Of a stretch of 64,000 nt of DNA, positions 60,835-64,000 are shown one piece after another. The notes beneath the pieces were generated by a model. That model did not search any database, was not told the DNA's origin, and worked only from the letters and a program-made list of their open reading frames with translations. Each line of letters starts with the position of its first letter. Positions within the stretch are counted from its first letter, which is position 1. A program made the position numbers and the translations under genes. This stretch comes from Starkeya sp. ORNL1 (GTDB taxonomy: Bacteria; Pseudomonadota; Alphaproteobacteria; Rhizobiales; Xanthobacteraceae): contig NZ_CP048834.1 in NCBI RefSeq assembly GCF_012971745.1, positions 992,001-1,056,000 of the forward strand, read 5' to 3'.

Positions 60835-61977
60835 CTAGACATGGATGGTCTCCTTGGATGAAAGCGGAAGGCCCGTCGCGGCGGTGTCGGCAAACCAGCA
60901 CAGCCGCGTGGCGTCGACGGAAAGTCCGATGCGCGCGCCGATCGTGCCGCGCTCCCGATTGGCGAGCCTGACCACGGTCGGCGCCGGGGTATCGCCCGCG
61001 CCGAGCTGGACGGTGAGCAGATGATGGTCACCGCGGAACTGCGAGCCGATGACAACTCCGGTCAAAACCGCATCCGCGCCGTTCGCTACATGCAGGGCGT
61101 TGCGGGCGAGCAGCACGCTGGCCCGGCCAGCCTCGCGCGGCCCCTGCCCGGCATCCGTGAGCCGCTGGCCGATCGCGGTCAGCCACCAGCCCTCGGTGCG
61201 GCGCTCGACCTCCACCGTCGGACCGAGATTGAGCTGGTCAGACACCGCGGGATCGGCGGGGCGCTCGACGATCTCCTCAGGCGCGGCGCGCTGCACGATG
61301 CGCCCGCCACGCATGACGGCGACAGTGTCCGCCAAGGCGAAGGCTTCGCTCTGGTCGTGAGTGACATAGATCGCGGTGAGCTTCAGCCGGCGCAGCAGCG
61401 CGGCGAGTTCGCTCGCCAGTTCCTCGCGCAATTCGCGGTCGAGGTTCGACAGCGGCTCGTCGAACAGCACCAGGCTCGGCTCGGCGACGATGGCGCGCGC
61501 GATGGCGACGCGCTGCTGCTGGCCGCCGGAAAGGCTCGAAATGGCCCGCGCCTCGAAGCCGCCGAGCCCGACGCGCTCCAGCGCGGTGCGCACCCGCGTC
61601 TCGCGCTCGCTGCGCGGCACCTTCCGCATTTCGAGCGGGAAGGAGACGTTGGCGCCGACGCTGAGATGCGGCCACAGCGCGTAATCCTGGAACACCATGC
61701 CGAGCCCGCGCCGCTCGGGTGGCACGAACAATCCCTTCGCCGCGTCGGCGACCGGCGCGCCGGCGAGGTGAATGGTGCCCTTGGTCGGCGCCGCGAGGCC
61801 GGCGGCCAGCCGTAACAGCGTGGTCTTGCCACAGCCGGAGGGACCGAGCAGCGCCAGCACGTGGCCGGCCGGCAGCACAAGATCGATGCCGTCGAGAATG
61901 GTCGCCGTACCGTAGCTCTGGGAAAGGCCGGCGATCTCGACCGCGGGCGCGCCTTCGCGAGCTGAAGGGGATGGCAT
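60835..61977 (-). CDS. Iron-type ABC importer ATPase
   Basis: A 380-residue ABC ATPase. Walker A GPSGCGKTT (45-52), signature LSGGQQQRVAIARA, Walker B LVLFDEPLSNLD, switch His in YVTHDQSEA, and a C-terminal TOBE-type regulatory domain (residues about 260-360) as in FbpC/PotA. First gene of the importer operon. The last codons overlap an upstream in-frame ATG of the binding-protein gene but not its preferred start. Confidence 0.93.
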   Translation of the reverse strand: MPSPSAREGAPAVEIAGLSQSYGTATILDGIDLVLPAGHVLALLGPSGCGKTTLLRLAAGLAAPTKGTIHLAGAPVADAAKGLFVPPERRGLGMVFQDYALWPHLSVGANVSFPLEMRKVPRSERETRVRTALERVGLGGFEARAISSLSGGQQQRVAIARAIVAEPSLVLFDEPLSNLDRELREELASELAALLRRLKLTAIYVTHDQSEAFALADTVAVMRGGRIVQRAAPEEIVERPADPAVSDQLNLGPTVEVERRTEGWWLTAIGQRLTDAGQGPREAGRASVLLARNALHVANGADAVLTGVVIGSQFRGDHHLLTVQLGAGDTPAPTVVRLANRERGTIGARIGLSVDATRLCWFADTAATGLPLSSKETIHV

Positions 61978-62084
61978 GGCCGAACCGGAAAAGCCGAGGG
62001 AAAGCGGTCGAACGTGACTGCGCCGCCGTCGGTTAGCAACGCTTCATGACAGTTCGACGACAGTCGCGATTCCGAAGCGTTGTC

Positions 62085-63194
62085 TTACCTTGGGGCACTT
62101 TCGGGCACACTCGCCATCACGCCCGACGTCGCGAAGCGCGCCTGCGGCAGCGCGGCGTAAAGCGCGGGCAGCTTGGTGCGGTCGAGGAAGGCCGGCAGCA
62201 CCTCCACCGCGGCAATGGCAGCGATGACGGCTTTGAGGTCCGACAGTGGTGGGTGCACGTTCCAGCGCACGAAAGAGGCGCGGCCCTCGCCGACCAGTTC
62301 CGCCGCGAGGGTGCCGCTGCCGACATGGCCGGTGAAGGCGATGCGCACGCTAGGCTCGTCGCGCCATTTCACGGCGAGCTCGCGGCCGAGACCGCTGCCG
62401 AGGGCCGGCTTGGCGACGATCATCACGCCTTCCGGCGCCGCTCCGGCGTCGAGCGGACCGGCATTCGACAGCATGCCGGCGAGCGCGGCGCGGCCGTGGG
62501 CCGTCAGCACCTCGTCCTCGGCAGCAATCACGGCTTCCGCGATGTGCCGATGCGCCGGGCAGAGCCGTACATGTGCGCCGGAGCGGGCCAGCACCACCGC
62601 CATCTCCAGCCCGCGCCCATCGGCCGGCGCCGGCAGCAACAACGGCCCCTCGCCTGCCATGGCGACGAGCTTTGCCGCACCGATATCGAGCGGCTCGTCA
62701 TAGTCGCCATAGGAGGCGTCGACGATCGCCAACGTCGCCGGCGGCGGCATGTCGAACGGGTAGAGCGCGGACTCCCGGCTGACGTCGCCAGTATAGAGCA
62801 GGCTCTCATTGGCAGCGGCATCGGCAATATGCAGCCACACCCCGCCCGGCGCGTGCCCGTTGCGCCCCGTCGTCACCCGAAGGCCGAGGATGTCCGCCAT
62901 GCCGCGCAGCGGCAGCGCCGACGTCGGGCGTGTCAGCGTGTCGCCTGCCAGATCATGGACCAGCGCCGTCATGAACACCGGCACTTCGGGCGGGACGAGA
63001 TCAAGCGCGGCGATATGGTCGAGATGGCCATGGGAGACGAGCACGGCGTCGAGCGTGCCGATCCCGCTGAGGTCCGGCCGCCGCTTGTTGTCCGGGCCCT
63101 CGCCGCAGTCCAGCAGCAGGCGTCGCCCGTCGATCTCGACCAGGAATGCCGCCGGTCCCTTGACCCCGAACCCGGAGATCGCCTCGACCCTCAT
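62085..63194 (-). CDS. Metallo-beta-lactamase-fold hydrolase
   Basis: A 369-residue cytoplasmic MBL-fold protein. Metal motif HGHLDH (55-60), Asp in LYTGDVSRES and further His residues (PAHRHIAE, NVHPPLSD). The middle insert resembles the beta-CASP-like arrangement of CPSF/RNase J-type enzymes (FTGHVGSGTL), but the family call stays general. The stop of the ABC exporter gene (63,191) overlaps its start by four bases, so the two genes are coupled. Substrate unknown. Confidence 0.82.
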   Translation of the reverse strand: MRVEAISGFGVKGPAAFLVEIDGRRLLLDCGEGPDNKRRPDLSGIGTLDAVLVSHGHLDHIAALDLVPPEVPVFMTALVHDLAGDTLTRPTSALPLRGMADILGLRVTTGRNGHAPGGVWLHIADAAANESLLYTGDVSRESALYPFDMPPPATLAIVDASYGDYDEPLDIGAAKLVAMAGEGPLLLPAPADGRGLEMAVVLARSGAHVRLCPAHRHIAEAVIAAEDEVLTAHGRAALAGMLSNAGPLDAGAAPEGVMIVAKPALGSGLGRELAVKWRDEPSVRIAFTGHVGSGTLAAELVGEGRASFVRWNVHPPLSDLKAVIAAIAAVEVLPAFLDRTKLPALYAALPQARFATSGVMASVPESAPR

Positions 63195-64000
63195 GTCCGC
63201 TCCGTGGCCATTTCGTCCGCCCCGGCGAACTGGGTGTCGTGAAGGCGGCGATAGATGCCGGGGCCGGCGATCAGGTCGCCGTGGCGACCCTGTTCGGCGA
63301 TGCCGCCATCGGTCACCACCACGATGCGGTCGGCATTGCGGATGGTGGCGAGGCGGTGGGCGATCACCAGCGTGGTACGCCCTTCCGACAGCGCGGCGAG
63401 CGACTGCTGGATCTCGCGTTCGGTCTCGGTGTCGAGCGCCGAGGTCGCCTCGTCGAGTATCAGGATCGGCGGGTCCTTGAGGAAGATGCGGGCGATGGCG
63501 ACGCGCTGCTTCTGCCCGCCGGAAAGCTTCACGCCGCGCTCGCCGACAATGGTGTCGAGCCCGGCCGGCAGGCCGGCCACCATGACGTCGAGCCGGGCGC
63601 GGTGCACCGCCTCCGCGATCTCGGCCTCGGTGGCGTCGAGCCGGCCATAGGCGATGTTGTCGCGCAGCGTGCCGGCGAACAGGAACACGTCCTGCTGCAC
63701 GATGCCGATATGGGCGCGCAGCGAGGCCAGCGTCAGGTCGCGGATGTCCACGCCGTCAATGCTGATGCGCCCGGCGCTCGGCTCGTAGAAGCGCGGCAGC
63801 AGCGAACAGATGGTGGTCTTGCCGGCGCCTGACGGGCCGACGAACGCCACCGTCTCGCCGGCGCGGATGGTGAGGTCGAGCCCGCGCAGCACGAGCGAGG
63901 CGGCGCCGCCATAGCCGAAGCTCACCTGCTCGTAGCGGATCGCGTCGCGCAGCCCGGTCATCTCGGTCGCCTGCGGGCGGTCGGCGATATCGGCCTTGGT
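63191..64000 (-). CDS. ABC exporter, C-terminal ATPase part (cut by window edge)
   Basis: The visible 3' part encodes about 269 residues of an ABC exporter; the frame remains open to 64,000 (KADIADRPQATE before the internal Met at 63,961), so the permease domain lies outside the window. Walker A GPSGAGKTT, signature KLSGGQKQRVAIARI, Walker B ILILDEATSALD and switch His VIAHRLAT are complete. It is of the MsbA/multidrug type, different in sequence from the exporter at 17,729. Coupled by a four-base overlap to the MBL-fold gene. Confidence 0.92.
   Translation of the reverse strand, partial: TKADIADRPQATEMTGLRDAIRYEQVSFGYGGAASLVLRGLDLTIRAGETVAFVGPSGAGKTTICSLLPRFYEPSAGRISIDGVDIRDLTLASLRAHIGIVQQDVFLFAGTLRDNIAYGRLDATEAEIAEAVHRARLDVMVAGLPAGLDTIVGERGVKLSGGQKQRVAIARIFLKDPPILILDEATSALDTETEREIQQSLAALSEGRTTLVIAHRLATIRNADRIVVVTDGGIAEQGRHGDLIAGPGIYRRLHDTQFAGADEMATERT

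Noticed and set aside
1..64000. CRISPR array, tRNA or rRNA gene, prophage or integrated plasmid
   Set aside because: No regular repeat-spacer pattern, no cloverleaf or rRNA-like sequence and no integrase, transposase, capsid or replication protein was seen in any frame.

Overview
The window reads as a high-GC chromosome segment of an alphaproteobacterium, most likely of the order Hyphomicrobiales (Rhizobiales). The grounds are the codon use, a lanthanide-type methanol dehydrogenase with Mox/Bat accessory genes, the choline-sulfate module (betC-choX-LysR), and three intergenic palindromic repeats of kinds common in that order. No tRNA, rRNA, CRISPR array, intact insertion sequence or origin was seen. 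The genus is not determined.

Layout. (1) 1-10,686: a minus-strand catabolic cluster. A CysB-like LysR regulator is followed by a ThDP-dependent carboligase/decarboxylase, four SMP-30 beta-propeller genes arranged as a duplicated pair, a TctC-TctB-TctA tripartite carboxylate transporter and an ACMSD-like amidohydrolase. (2) 11,153-16,401: a methyltransferase and a Ca2+/cation antiporter of visibly different composition, then CorA, a small unknown protein and a periplasmic lytic transglycosylase. (3) 16,524-19,642: an ABC exporter with a DUF3095 cyclase-like protein. (4) 19,824-30,061: xoxF, a convergent seven-gene MoxR-Bat operon, and a divergent histidine kinase/response regulator pair. (5) 30,159-35,532: an SMP-30 lactonase, an FAD monooxygenase, an SDR, a GlxA-type regulator and an alpha/beta hydrolase. 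(6) 35,588-51,117: a 15.5 kb same-strand array: yiaW-yiaV, two exported sulfatases, a double DUF1254/DUF1214 protein, an outer-membrane barrel, a HAD phosphatase, and a second complete MoxR-Bat operon starting 3 bases after the phosphatase gene. (7) 51,299-54,897: choline-sulfate uptake and hydrolysis with its LysR regulator. (8) 54,900-58,051: small coiled-coil proteins, a PHB-depolymerase-like esterase and two unknowns. (9) 58,184-61,977: an iron-type ABC importer. (10) 62,085-64,000: a metallo-beta-lactamase-fold hydrolase and the 3' part of an ABC exporter cut by the window edge.

The most interesting theme is the two paralogous MoxR-Bat machines. One sits with the metal-dependent dehydrogenase XoxF, where related Mxa proteins are known to help load the metal. 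The other is closely coupled to an island of exported sulfatases, which are also metal enzymes. This suggests, as inference, that each copy is a dedicated maturation system for a different set of periplasmic metalloenzymes. Other points of note are a decayed yiaV remnant between the two sulfatases, and a duplicated SMP-30 pair in which one partner lacks the expected metal ligands.
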